This document shows, one piece after another, positions 18,603 through 26,839 of a stretch of 64,000 bases of DNA. Positions within the stretch are counted from its first letter, which is position 1. Every line of letters starts with the position of its first letter. A program made the position numbers and the translations under genes. The DNA is taken from positions 124,001-188,000 of the forward strand of contig NZ_JANAVZ010000008.1 in NCBI RefSeq assembly GCF_025195095.1, given 5' to 3'. The notes beneath the pieces were generated by a model, which was given only the letters and a program-made list of their open reading frames with translations, made no database searches and was not told the DNA's origin. The DNA is from Paracoccus maritimus. GTDB lineage: Bacteria > Pseudomonadota > Alphaproteobacteria > Rhodobacterales > Rhodobacteraceae.

Positions 18603-19924
18603 TGCGCCCGCAGATGGGGCAGGCTTGCCTCGATCCGGGTTCCGTTGCGGTCCGATGACAGGGTCAGGGCGCCGCCAAGCAGGGTGATTCGTTCCCGCAT
18701 CCCGGTCAGCCCGGTGCCCTCGCGGCTGTCCCCGGCAAATCCTTCGCCGTCATCGGTCAGGATCATGCGCCAATGTGCCGGATCGGTCCAGAGCCGGATC
18801 GCAAGCCGGTCGGCGCCGGAATGGCGCATCGCATTGGTGGTTCCCTCCTGCAGGATCCGGAACAGGGTGACGGCGGTCGCCTCGTCGGGTTCCGCCAGGC
18901 CATCGGCGATGTCCAGGTCGATGCGGATCTCGGGGAAGCGCCGTCGCAGATCGGCGACGTAATCGGACAGCACCGTGGCCAGCGGCAACTGGCCGATCGC
19001 GGCGGGGCGCAGGTCGCCCAGAAGGGCGCGGTTGACCCGTGCGATCTGTTCGGCGATCTCGGCGATTGCGTCCGCATGACCGCGGATCGTGTCGTCTGAC
19101 GCGGCCTCGTGCAGCGCATCGATTTCGACCCGAAGTCCGAACAGGCATGGACCCATCTCGTCGTGAAGATCGCGGGCAATGGCCTTGCGTTCGGCGTCGC
19201 CGCGCCCGACCACTTGGCGTTGCAGCCGGCTGGTGTCGATCCGTGCCTTCTCAAGTGCATCCGCAAGACGGTCGACACCTGCGGCAAGGGGTGCAAGATC
19301 GGGCTGGGGCAGGGTGCCGACCCGCGCCGACAGGTCGCCACGGGTCAATTCGGCCAGCCGCCCGGTAATGCGCTGAACGGGCCTCAGGGCGCGTCGTGTG
19401 GCGATCAGGATCAGCAGCGCCTGCGCCCCCGCGGCCAGGGCAGCCAGTCCCAGAACGGTGCGGACCTGTCCCCACGCCGCCGCGATTTCGGGGCCGGGTT
19501 CGCTGGCGATATAGACATATCCGCGCAGCCGGCCCTCGATGCTGACCGGCAGCCGGGTCTCGTGTGGTTCCGGGGCAACCAGCGCCGCGAACCAGCGGGG
19601 GGCGGTGGCTTGGCGGGAATTCGGAACGAAGGGCTCTCGCACGATGCCCTCTCGCGCATCCAGAATACCGATATGGGTATGACGTGGCGGGATCAGACGT
19701 TCTGGCAGCAGGGCCATCAAGCGGTCGGGCGGCACCGCGCCCTGCATGGTTCCGATCGTTGCCAGCACAAGTGATCTGGCCGTCTGGGCGGCCAGTTCGG
19801 TCTCGACCGAGATTTCGCGGCGCAGATTGCCAAGGCTTGCCGCTGACAGCGCCGCGAACAGCATCAGCTGCACGACGAGAATCACCAGAAAGATGCGTGA
19901 GGTCAGGTTCAGCCGGTTCAACAT
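18599..19924 (-). CDS. NarL-type sensor histidine kinase
   Basis: 441 residues. The first membrane helix is near residues 10–32 (IFLVILVVQLMLFAALSAAS), then comes a periplasmic sensor of about 115 residues and a second helix near 150–170 (VLGLAALAAGAQALLILIAT). A HAMP segment follows, then a HisKA_3 domain with the H-box AIARDLHDEMGPCLFGLRVE (His near 254). The HATPase domain shows EGTTNAMRHSGAD, DDGEGFAG and GTGLTGMRERI. I start at ATG 19924 (MLNRLN); the longer reading to 20347 overlaps the divergent gene and is low-complexity. The sensed signal is unknown. Confidence 0.9.
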   Translation of the reverse strand: MLNRLNLTSRIFLVILVVQLMLFAALSAASLGNLRREISVETELAAQTARSLVLATIGTMQGAVPPDRLMALLPERLIPPRHTHIGILDAREGIVREPFVPNSRQATAPRWFAALVAPEPHETRLPVSIEGRLRGYVYIASEPGPEIAAAWGQVRTVLGLAALAAGAQALLILIATRRALRPVQRITGRLAELTRGDLSARVGTLPQPDLAPLAAGVDRLADALEKARIDTSRLQRQVVGRGDAERKAIARDLHDEMGPCLFGLRVEIDALHEAASDDTIRGHADAIAEIAEQIARVNRALLGDLRPAAIGQLPLATVLSDYVADLRRRFPEIRIDLDIADGLAEPDEATAVTLFRILQEGTTNAMRHSGADRLAIRLWTDPAHWRMILTDDGEGFAGDSREGTGLTGMRERITLLGGALTLSSDRNGTRIEASLPHLRAQ

Positions 19925-20062
19925 GGCGGCCAGATTGGCCGATCCCTTGCCCCGCGTCCATGATCGCGCATGGCTGCGGTGTGATGCGCCGCACCCCGCG
20001 ATCTCCGATGCAGTCCGATGACGGGGTTTTCGTCGCCCGCCTGGGCGCGTAGAACCCGACGG

Positions 20063-20515
20063 ATGAGCCATTATGACGACCTTGCGGCGCGGATCAGCGC
20101 CTTGACCCAGGGCGAGACCGACGAGGTCGCGCTGATGGCCACGCTGGCCTGCGAAATCCATCATTCGGACGACCGCTTCGACTGGACCGGTTTCTATCGC
20201 GCGGTAGGGCCGGAACTGTTGAAAATCGGCCCCTACCAGGGCGGGCATGGGTGCTTGGTCATCCCATTCTCTCGCGGGGTGTGCGGCGCGGCGGCGAGGA
20301 CCGGGCAGGTGCAGCTTGTGGCCGACGTGGACGCCTTTCCCGGTCACATCGCCTGCGCCAGTTCCACGCGATCCGAGATCGTGTTGCCGGTTTTTGGCGC
20401 CGGGGGACGGTTGATCGGCGTGCTGGACATCGACAGCGACCGGGCCAATGCTTTCACCGCCGAGGATGCGGCGCGGCTGAGGGAGATCCTGGATGACGTC
20501 TTCGCAGAACTTTGA
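20063..20515 (+). CDS. Free methionine-(R)-sulfoxide reductase (GAF domain)
   Basis: 150-residue single GAF-domain protein of the fRMsr (MsrC/YebR) type, reducing free Met-R-sulfoxide. The three family cysteines are present: GCLVIPFSRGVCGAAART and HIACASSTRSEIVLPV. DWTGFYR near residue 38 and VLDIDSD near 130 are further marks. ATG 20063 gives the typical length and removes a 15-residue extension that lies in the divergent gap. The 3' end overlaps the GFA gene by 23 bases. Confidence 0.9.
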   Translation: MSHYDDLAARISALTQGETDEVALMATLACEIHHSDDRFDWTGFYRAVGPELLKIGPYQGGHGCLVIPFSRGVCGAAARTGQVQLVADVDAFPGHIACASSTRSEIVLPVFGAGGRLIGVLDIDSDRANAFTAEDAARLREILDDVFAEL

Positions 20516-20885
20516 GATCCGGGGACAGTGCCTGTGCGGCGCGGTCCGGTTTTCGGGCCGCGCCGGTGGCCCCGAGGTGACGGCCTGCCATTGCGGCCAG
20601 TGCCGTCGCTGGTCGGGCCATGTCTGGGCGTCGTTCCATCTGGATGCGCCGGTGATCGATGGTCAGTCGCTGCGCTGGTACCAGTCCTCTCCCGAGGCCG
20701 AGCGGGGTTTCTGTTCGGTATGCGGCACGTCGCTGTTCTGGCGGCCGAACGGTCGCGAGACGCTGTCCGTGTCGCCCGGCGCGATCGACAACCCGACGGG
20801 GCTGCGGATGGACGAACATATCTATGTCGCGGACAAGGGCGACTATTATCGGATCGCGGACGGGCTGCCGCAGAAGGACCAGTAG
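20493..20885 (+). CDS. GFA-family (CENP-V/GFA) zinc protein
   Basis: 130 residues with the Mss4-like zinc fold of the glutathione-dependent formaldehyde-activating family. Zinc and thiol-binding cysteines occur in GQCLCGAVRFSG, ACHCGQCRRWSGHVW and GFCSVCGTSLFWR. Most members have unproven substrates, so formaldehyde detoxification should not be assumed. Start ATG 20493 lies inside the preceding gene; it keeps the first CxC motif about 14 residues from the N-terminus, as in relatives. Followed after 3 bases by a LysE exporter. Confidence 0.88.
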   Translation: MTSSQNFEIRGQCLCGAVRFSGRAGGPEVTACHCGQCRRWSGHVWASFHLDAPVIDGQSLRWYQSSPEAERGFCSVCGTSLFWRPNGRETLSVSPGAIDNPTGLRMDEHIYVADKGDYYRIADGLPQKDQ

Positions 20886-20888
20886 ACG

Positions 20889-21515
20889 ATGATCTGGGAG
20901 ACGCTGGCCAACATCCCAGCCGCACAGCTGACGGCGTTCATCGCAGGCGGGCTGGTGCTGAACTTCGCGCCCGGTCAGGACGTGTTCTTCGCAAGCGCCT
21001 GTGGCATCCAAGGCGGGCCACGCGCGGGCGCGTTGGCGGGCCTTGGTGTCGGTCTGGGCGTACTGATGCATCTGACCATGGCGACGGTTGGCCTGGGCGC
21101 GGTCGTCGCGGCCCACCCGCAGGCCTTGCTGGCCATCAAATATGCGGGCGCCGCCTATCTGTTGTGGCTGGCGTGGAAAAGCTGGAGTGCTGGGCCTGTC
21201 GATCCCTCGGCGCGCGGCAGCGTCAGACCTTGGAACATCATCCGACGCGGCTTCATGTCGAATGCACTGAACCCCAAGCCCGTGCTGTTCCTGCTGGCCT
21301 TTCTGCCGCAATTCACCAATCCGGCATGGGGGCCGGTCTGGCAGCAGGTCCTTGGGCTGGGCCTGATTTTTGCACTGACCGGAACGGTCGTGACAATGGG
21401 CTATGGCATCGTGGGCGGGCTGGCGGGCCATGTCATCGGACGCAATCTGGGAGTGGTCAACAAGATCGCCGCGGTGATGTTCGCCGGCCTCGCCCTGCGC
21501 CTTGTCACGAAATGA
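20889..21515 (+). CDS. LysE/RhtB-family amino-acid exporter
   Basis: 208-residue membrane protein with about six hydrophobic segments and the family pattern NFAPGQDVFFASACGIQGGPRAG, LLAIKYAGAAYLLWLAWKSW and GFMSNALNPKPVLFLLAFLP. Members export homoserine, threonine, lysine, arginine or leucine analogues; the substrate is not predictable. Starts 3 bases after the GFA gene and ends with a 4-base ATGA overlap with the RluA-family gene, so the four plus-strand genes at 20063–22159 probably form an operon. Confidence 0.9.
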   Translation: MIWETLANIPAAQLTAFIAGGLVLNFAPGQDVFFASACGIQGGPRAGALAGLGVGLGVLMHLTMATVGLGAVVAAHPQALLAIKYAGAAYLLWLAWKSWSAGPVDPSARGSVRPWNIIRRGFMSNALNPKPVLFLLAFLPQFTNPAWGPVWQQVLGLGLIFALTGTVVTMGYGIVGGLAGHVIGRNLGVVNKIAAVMFAGLALRLVTK

Positions 21516-22159
21516 GCTTCGTCTATTCCCCGCCTCCGGATGCGCCCGAGATCATTCATGTCGATCACGAAATCCTTGTGGTGAACAAGCCGTCCGGGCT
21601 GTTGTCGGTGCCGGGGCGCGGGCCTGACCGGGCCGATTGCCTGATCGAGCGTCTGCGCGGTGCGTTTCCGACCATCCTTCTGGTCCACAGGCTGGATCTG
21701 GACACGTCGGGCGTGATCATTTTCGGCCTGACCCCGCATGCGCAGCGGCATCTGTCCAAGCAGTTCGAAGATCGGCGCACGAAGAAGGCCTACGTCGCGC
21801 GCGTGGCAGGCCGCTTGCAGCCGGACACCGGGCGCGTGGACCTGCCGCTGATCGTGGACTGGCCGAACCGGCCCCGACAAAAGGTCGATCACGATACGGG
21901 CAAGCCGGCGCGAACCGATTGGCGGGTGATGCGCGCTGGCGATGACGAAACGCGGGTCAGGCTGTTTCCGCTGACCGGGCGCAGCCATCAACTGCGCGTC
22001 CACATGGCCGAAACCGGCCATGCCATACTGGGCGATCCGCTTTACGCCACCGGCGATGCGGCGGCCCATCCGCGCCTGATGCTGCACGCCGAAAGCCTGC
22101 GGGTCAAACATCCCGAAAGCGGCGTGCAGCAAGGTTTCAACGCGCCGGTGCCGTTCTAG
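21512..22159 (+). CDS. RluA-family pseudouridine synthase
   Basis: 215 residues. The catalytic motif HRLDLDTSGVIIF (RluA HRLDxxTSG, Asp nucleophile) is near residue 55. LTGRSHQLRVHMAETGHAIL and GDPLYATGDA are the conserved C-terminal motifs. There is no S4 domain. Similar to RluA, which modifies 23S U746 and tRNA U32, but the exact target is inferred. ATG 21512 overlaps the LysE stop. Its TAG stop shares bases with the TAG of the convergent MBL gene. Confidence 0.9.
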   Translation: MSFVYSPPPDAPEIIHVDHEILVVNKPSGLLSVPGRGPDRADCLIERLRGAFPTILLVHRLDLDTSGVIIFGLTPHAQRHLSKQFEDRRTKKAYVARVAGRLQPDTGRVDLPLIVDWPNRPRQKVDHDTGKPARTDWRVMRAGDDETRVRLFPLTGRSHQLRVHMAETGHAILGDPLYATGDAAAHPRLMLHAESLRVKHPESGVQQGFNAPVPF

Positions 22160-22929
22160 GCCTTGCCGTCGGGATACCAGTTCGCGATCACGACCTCGGA
22201 ACCCGAGCCGCCATCAAGGACAAGCTGCGCGAATTCCTGAATATCGCTGCCACGATGGTGATAGGGGAAGACCACCGCAGGCTTGAACGCAGCCACGGCT
22301 TCCGCGGCCTGCTGCACGGTCATCGTGTAGGGCAGGTTCATTGGCAGGAATGCCACCGCGATATCAGTCAGCGCCTGCATCTCAGGCGTGGGCTCGGTGT
22401 CGCCGGCAATGTAGAAGCGCTTGCCACCGATCGTCAGGACATAGCCGTTGTCGCGCCCTTCCGGATGATACTGCATCCGGTCTTCGGTCGTGTTGTGGGC
22501 CGGAACAGCCTCGATCTGCATACCCAGTGCCTCGGCCATGTCGCCATTCGCCATGGTGCTGGCCCGCTCTTTCAGGGCATCCGGCAGCATCTCGTGGACC
22601 GCAGGGTTGGTGATCAGCCGCACGTCGGGCAGGGCCTCCAGCGTGGGAAGATCGTAGTGGTCACCATGTTCGTGCGTAATCAGGATAAGCGAGGGTTGGG
22701 GCAGATCCGCGTATTGTTCGGCGCCACCGACCGGATCGACATAGATCACCCCGCCCGGCGTCTCGACGACCATCGAGGCATGATCGACCGGGTGGAAAAC
22801 GACATTGCCGCCTTCGACAGGATAGCTGAATTCCGACGCGCCCTGTTGTGCGGCGGCAAAGCGGGGCAGGGCGGTGACGCCCAAGGCGGCGACGGCAAGG
22901 GAAAGTCCGGTGCGGCGGGTGATCTGCAT
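22156..22929 (-). CDS. Exported MBL-fold metal-dependent hydrolase
   Basis: 257 residues. The N-terminus MQITRRTGLSLAVAALGVTA has a twin-arginine signal, with cleavage likely after AAA near residue 27. The metallo-beta-lactamase fold shows the HxHxDH motif THEHGDHYDL, a His near AVPAHNT, and GDTEPTPEM with the bridging Asp. The layout resembles the UPF0173/UlaG-like group. Substrate unknown; periplasmic location is inferred from the signal. ATG 22929 follows GGAGGATTCCCA. Divergent from the saccharopine dehydrogenase pair. Confidence 0.85.
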   Translation of the reverse strand: MQITRRTGLSLAVAALGVTALPRFAAAQQGASEFSYPVEGGNVVFHPVDHASMVVETPGGVIYVDPVGGAEQYADLPQPSLILITHEHGDHYDLPTLEALPDVRLITNPAVHEMLPDALKERASTMANGDMAEALGMQIEAVPAHNTTEDRMQYHPEGRDNGYVLTIGGKRFYIAGDTEPTPEMQALTDIAVAFLPMNLPYTMTVQQAAEAVAAFKPAVVFPYHHRGSDIQEFAQLVLDGGSGSEVVIANWYPDGKA

Positions 22930-23055
22930 TGGGAATCCTCCTGTTCACAGGTGCGCGCTGAGAACCAAACCCTGACCGGCCGTCCGGGTTCCCTCTGGTT
23001 GCTGAGGCGCGGGCGCTGGCCTAGAACGGCGGATGACCGGCAGCGGAGGCCAAGG

Positions 23056-24111
23056 ATGACACATGTGTGGGTGCGGGCGGAAAGTCGCGCGAATGAAGAC
23101 CGGGTGGGCATCACCCCCGACGGCGTTGCCACGCTGGTCAGGAACGGCATGCGCGTCACCGTCGAAGACAGCCCGCGCCGGATCATCCCGACCGAGGGTT
23201 ATCGCAAGGCAGGCGCAGACATCGCGCCCGAAGGCAGCTGGCCCGACGCGCCGGCGGACGCCATCATTTTCGGGCTGAAGGAACTGCCCGATGACGGATC
23301 GGCCCTGACCCACCGCCACATCATGTTCGGCCACGCCTTCAAGGGCCAGCCCGCCGGACAGCTGCTGCTGCGGCGGTTTCGGGCCGGCGGCGGCACGCTT
23401 TATGATCTGGAATACCTGCTGGACGAAGACGGGCGCAGGCTGGCCGCATTCGGCTACTGGGCAGGTTATGCCGGGGCGGCGGTGTCGCTGAAATGCTGGG
23501 CGGCGCAGCAGCAGGGGGGCGTCTGTGGGCCCGTTCACGCCTATGCCGACAAGAACCTGCTGATCGAGGATCTGCGCGCCCGTATGGATGCCACCGGCCA
23601 TCCGCGTCCGCATGCCATCGTGATCGGTGCCAAGGGGCGGGTCGGCAGCGGTGCGGCGGATCTGATGACCGCGATGGGTGTGCCGGTCACACGCTGGGAC
23701 ATCGAGGAAACTGCCCATGGGGGCCCGTTCCCCGAGGTGCTGGCGCACGAGATCTTCATCAACGCGATCCTTGCCCGTCCCGGTGCCCCGGTCTTCGTTC
23801 CGGCCGAGGCGATCAATCCTGGGCGCGCGCTGACCGTGATCGGCGACGTTGCCTGTGATCCGACCAGCGATTTTTCCCCGATCAAGGTCTATGACCGCAC
23901 GACGACATGGGATGCGCCGGCGTTGCGCGTGGCCGACGATCCTCCGTTGGACGTCATGGCCGTCGACAACCTGCCATCGATGCTGCCGCGCGAAAGTTCG
24001 GCCGACTATGCGGCGCAGCTATTGCCAGTTCTGGCCCGACTTGACGACATCGACGCCGGTGCGTGGGCGCGCGCGCGGGCGATTTTTCGCGACAATCTGA
24101 ACGAGGTTTGA
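23056..24111 (+). CDS. Saccharopine dehydrogenase, lysine-forming type (Lys1-like)
   Basis: 351 residues resembling the NAD+, L-lysine-forming saccharopine dehydrogenase. It opens with WVRAESRANEDRVGITPDGV, related to alanine dehydrogenase and PNT. It then has GYWAGYAGAAVSLKCWAA, a Rossmann segment HAIVIGAKGRVGSGAADL and YDRTTTWDAP near the C-terminus. The enzyme interconverts lysine plus 2-oxoglutarate with saccharopine. ATG 23056 is preceded by GGAGGCCAAGG. It is followed after 1 base by the partner dehydrogenase, which supports a lysine catabolic or synthetic saccharopine pathway. Direction is unknown. Confidence 0.88.
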   Translation: MTHVWVRAESRANEDRVGITPDGVATLVRNGMRVTVEDSPRRIIPTEGYRKAGADIAPEGSWPDAPADAIIFGLKELPDDGSALTHRHIMFGHAFKGQPAGQLLLRRFRAGGGTLYDLEYLLDEDGRRLAAFGYWAGYAGAAVSLKCWAAQQQGGVCGPVHAYADKNLLIEDLRARMDATGHPRPHAIVIGAKGRVGSGAADLMTAMGVPVTRWDIEETAHGGPFPEVLAHEIFINAILARPGAPVFVPAEAINPGRALTVIGDVACDPTSDFSPIKVYDRTTTWDAPALRVADDPPLDVMAVDNLPSMLPRESSADYAAQLLPVLARLDDIDAGAWARARAIFRDNLNEV

Positions 24112-24112
24112 C

Positions 24113-25252
24113 ATGACTATCCACTGGATCGGAACCGGCCTCAGCGCCATTCCCGGCCTGCGTCGCCTGCTGCAGTCGGGTGCCGACGTGACCGTCTGGA
24201 ACCGCACCGAAGCGAAGGCCCGGGCCGAGGTCGGCGATCTGACCGACGATATCCGCGCCTACAGTTTCGATGCCTTGGCCGATGCGGTCGGAAAGGGCGA
24301 TATTATCGTGTCGATGCTGCCGGCCGATCAGCACGTCGAACTGGCCAAACTGGCGATCGCGAAAGGCGCGCATTTCGTCAGTTCCAGCTACGTGGCGCCC
24401 GAGATGGCCGCGCTGGAAGAAGATGCCAAAGAGGCTGGCGTAGTGCTGATGAACGAGGTCGGGCTGGATCCCGGCATCGATCACCTGATGGCCCATGATC
24501 TTGTCGCGGACTACAAGCTGCAGGCCGCCCGTCCAGGCGATGTGGTGCGCTTCACCTCGTATTGCGGTGGTGTGCCCAAACACCCCAATCCCTTTCGCTA
24601 CAAGTTCAGCTGGTCGCCCCTGGGGGTTCTGCGGGCGCTGCGCTCGCCCTCGAAATCGCTGCGCGGCGGGGCGGTGCGCGATGTCGCCCGGCCATGGGAC
24701 GCGATCGAGCCTTACGACGCGCCTCTGCCGGTGCCGGAACGGTTCGAGGTCTATCCGAACCGCGATTCGTTGCCCTTCATCCGGCAGTACGGCTTCGATC
24801 CCGATTGGGACGTGCAGGATTTCGTGCGTGGCACCCTGCGTCTGAAGGGGTGGCAGCAGGCATGGTCGCCGGTCTTTGCCGAGGTCGAGACCTTGTCAGG
24901 ACCCGAAGGCGATGACCGGCTGCGCGAGATGGCCGATCAGTTCTGGCGCGACAACGCCTATGCATCGGGCGAACCCGATCGCGTCGTGCTGTTCGTCGCG
25001 CTGCGGGCCGAACGGGATGGCAAGATCGTTTGGGACAAGGAATGGGTTCTGGACGCACATGGCGACGCGAAGGGCAGCGCGATGGCACAGCTTGTCTCGG
25101 TCCCGGTGTCGATGGCCGTGCAGGCGGTTGCCGATGGCCGCGTGGCGCCCGGCGTTCACGCCGCGCCGGACGATCCGTTGCTGGTGGCCGATTGGCTGGT
25201 CGAGATCGGCGAGATTGCCCAGCACATGGCGAAGGTCGATCATCTGCGTTGA
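24113..25252 (+). CDS. Saccharopine dehydrogenase, glutamate-forming type (Lys9-like)
   Basis: 379 residues. The N-terminal Rossmann region reads IGTGLSAIPGLRRLLQSGAD then DIIVSMLPADQHVELAKLAI. The substrate domain has NEVGLDPGIDHLMAHDL and FTSYCGGVPKHPNPFRYKFS, hallmarks of NADP+, L-glutamate-forming saccharopine dehydrogenases. The family enzyme splits saccharopine to glutamate and 2-aminoadipate semialdehyde. It lies one base after the Lys1-like gene; together they provide both half-reactions as separate polypeptides, unlike the fused LKR/SDH of animals and plants. Confidence 0.88.
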   Translation: MTIHWIGTGLSAIPGLRRLLQSGADVTVWNRTEAKARAEVGDLTDDIRAYSFDALADAVGKGDIIVSMLPADQHVELAKLAIAKGAHFVSSSYVAPEMAALEEDAKEAGVVLMNEVGLDPGIDHLMAHDLVADYKLQAARPGDVVRFTSYCGGVPKHPNPFRYKFSWSPLGVLRALRSPSKSLRGGAVRDVARPWDAIEPYDAPLPVPERFEVYPNRDSLPFIRQYGFDPDWDVQDFVRGTLRLKGWQQAWSPVFAEVETLSGPEGDDRLREMADQFWRDNAYASGEPDRVVLFVALRAERDGKIVWDKEWVLDAHGDAKGSAMAQLVSVPVSMAVQAVADGRVAPGVHAAPDDPLLVADWLVEIGEIAQHMAKVDHLR

Positions 25253-25334
25253 CGCGGACGTGATGGGGTGCGGCTTCCGCCGCGCCACGACGCGTGTCAG
25301 GCTGAATGCAAGTTGGTTGACGAGGAGATTTTCG

Positions 25335-26510
25335 ATGAAGCGATTGACGGTCGTCGTGGCGACTACCCTGTTCGCAGGATGCGCCATTGCACAGGGTTTC
25401 AACGATCGTCCGGCCAACGCGCCGGGTCAGACGCCAGCCTTCGAGAATCAGACCCGCGCACCGGGGCTGCGAGCCTTGTCCCTGCGGCGCGAGGTCGTCG
25501 CGGACGGTCTGGAAAATCCCTGGGGCATGGCGCAGCTGCCTGACGGCAGCTGGCTGGTCACCGAAAAGCCGGGCCGGCTGCGCATGATATCGCCCGATGG
25601 CACGGTCTCAGATCCGATACCGGGTCTTCCGAAAGTGGACCCCGAGGCTCAGGGCGGTCTCTTGGACGTGATCGTTGATCAGGATTTCGACCAGACCCGC
25701 CGTATCTGGGTCAGCTTTTCCGAACGCCAGCCGAACAACGACACGGCGACCGCAGTGGCGACCGGGGTGTTGTCCACGGATGGTCGGCAGGTCGAGGACG
25801 CGAAGCTGATCTGGCGGCAGACGCCGTGGCCGTCGGCACTGCATTACGGATCCCGGCTGGTGCTGGACGGCAAGGGTGGCCTGTTTGTCACCACCGGCGA
25901 ACGTGGCGGCAACGAGGCGCGTCACGAGGCGCAGAACACCGCGAACACGCTTGGAACGGTGGTGCGGATCGACCCGCTGTCGGGGGCGCCGATGGGTGCC
26001 GGCCTTGGCGGCGATGCGCTGCCCGAGATCTGGTCCTATGGCCACCGGAACGTGCAGGGTGCGGCGCTGGCGCCCGACGGAACGCTGTGGACTGTCGAAC
26101 ACGGTCCGCAAGGTGGGGACGAGCTGAATCGGCCCGAGGCGGGAAAGAACTACGGCTGGCCCGATGTCAGCTATGGTGCCGAATATGGCGGCGGCACCAT
26201 CACGGGCGGGCTGACGCAGAAAGAAGGCACTGAACAGCCGGTCTATTACTGGGATCCCGTGATCGCACCGGGTGGAATGACCTTCTATGACGGCGAAATG
26301 TTCCCCGACTGGAACGGCGACCTGCTGATCGGCGGGTTGCAATCGGGATCTCTGGTCCGGTTGGAGCTGTCAGGCAATCGCGTGACCGGAGAAGCCCGGC
26401 ATGTCGAGGGCATAGGTCGGGTGCGGGATGTCGCGGTGGCGCAGGACGGGGCGATCATGGTGCTGACTGACGATGCCAACGGTGCCCTGATCCGGCTGAC
26501 CGCACGCTGA
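25335..26510 (+). CDS. Periplasmic PQQ-dependent sugar dehydrogenase
   Basis: 391 residues with a signal peptide (MKRLTVVVATTLFAGCAIA, about 19 residues) and a six-bladed beta-propeller like YliI/Asd soluble aldose dehydrogenases. Diagnostic stretches are LENPWGMAQLPDGSWLVTEK, GRNVQG-like YGHRNVQGAAL, VEHGPQGGDELN and NYGWPDVSYG. Likely oxidises aldoses with PQQ in the periplasm; the electron acceptor is unknown. ATG 25335 is preceded by GAGGAGA. It is followed by a strong hairpin, so it probably ends its transcript; the gap to the saccharopine genes is 82 bases. Confidence 0.88.
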   Translation: MKRLTVVVATTLFAGCAIAQGFNDRPANAPGQTPAFENQTRAPGLRALSLRREVVADGLENPWGMAQLPDGSWLVTEKPGRLRMISPDGTVSDPIPGLPKVDPEAQGGLLDVIVDQDFDQTRRIWVSFSERQPNNDTATAVATGVLSTDGRQVEDAKLIWRQTPWPSALHYGSRLVLDGKGGLFVTTGERGGNEARHEAQNTANTLGTVVRIDPLSGAPMGAGLGGDALPEIWSYGHRNVQGAALAPDGTLWTVEHGPQGGDELNRPEAGKNYGWPDVSYGAEYGGGTITGGLTQKEGTEQPVYYWDPVIAPGGMTFYDGEMFPDWNGDLLIGGLQSGSLVRLELSGNRVTGEARHVEGIGRVRDVAVAQDGAIMVLTDDANGALIRLTAR

Positions 26511-26524
26511 TCCAGACCAATCGA

Positions 26525-26552
26525 TCCCCGCCGCCGGATTCGGCGGCGGGGA
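26525..26552. terminator. Strong 12-bp hairpin between convergent genes
   Basis: A perfect 12-bp G+C-rich stem (left arm 26525–26536, right arm 26541–26552) closes a GATT loop. It lies 15 bases after the sugar dehydrogenase and 13 bases beyond the stop of the opposing small gene, so it can terminate both. No long T-run follows. Confidence 0.65.
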
Positions 26553-26564
26553 TTGTCGTCGCCG

Positions 26565-26744
26565 TCACTGGCCAGCTTCGTCGTTTTCCTCGGAAATCGG
26601 ATCGGCATTGCTTTCCCGGCCTTGCGAGTCGTCATGGCGCCGGGTTTTGTGATGATCGTGATTTTCCTCGCTGATCGGTCTGGCACCGGTGTCCTGGCCT
26701 TGATCGGGCGAAGATTTGTCCTGCTTGCTGCGTTCGTCGCTCAT
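26565..26744 (-). CDS. Small, highly hydrophilic protein with a repeated PISEEN motif
   Basis: A 59-residue reading frame, below many gene-calling cut-offs. It begins MSDERSKQDKSSPDQGQDTG and contains the hexamer PISEEN twice, at residues 23–28 and 49–54, separated by a His/Arg/Asp-rich segment (HDHHKTRRHDD). There are no hydrophobic segments and it is probably disordered. A textbook ribosome site GGAAGGG lies 7 bases before ATG 26744, and a strong hairpin follows the stop, which supports a real gene. No family recognised. It is the last gene in the minus-strand run after DUF3775 (95-base gap). Confidence 0.6.
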   Translation of the reverse strand: MSDERSKQDKSSPDQGQDTGARPISEENHDHHKTRRHDDSQGRESNADPISEENDEAGQ

Positions 26745-26839
26745 GGTTGAACCCTTCCGAAGATCGCGCCGTCAACATCAGGTCCGGCACGTTTCGACAT
26801 CTCAACGGCGGGCAGAGGGGTGTTGTTCCGGGGCGCGTT

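Noticed and set aside
18599..20347. Longer 582-residue version of the histidine kinase
   Set aside because: The extra 141 residues overlap the divergent sulfoxide reductase gene and are not protein-like; the first membrane helix follows ATG 19924 directly.
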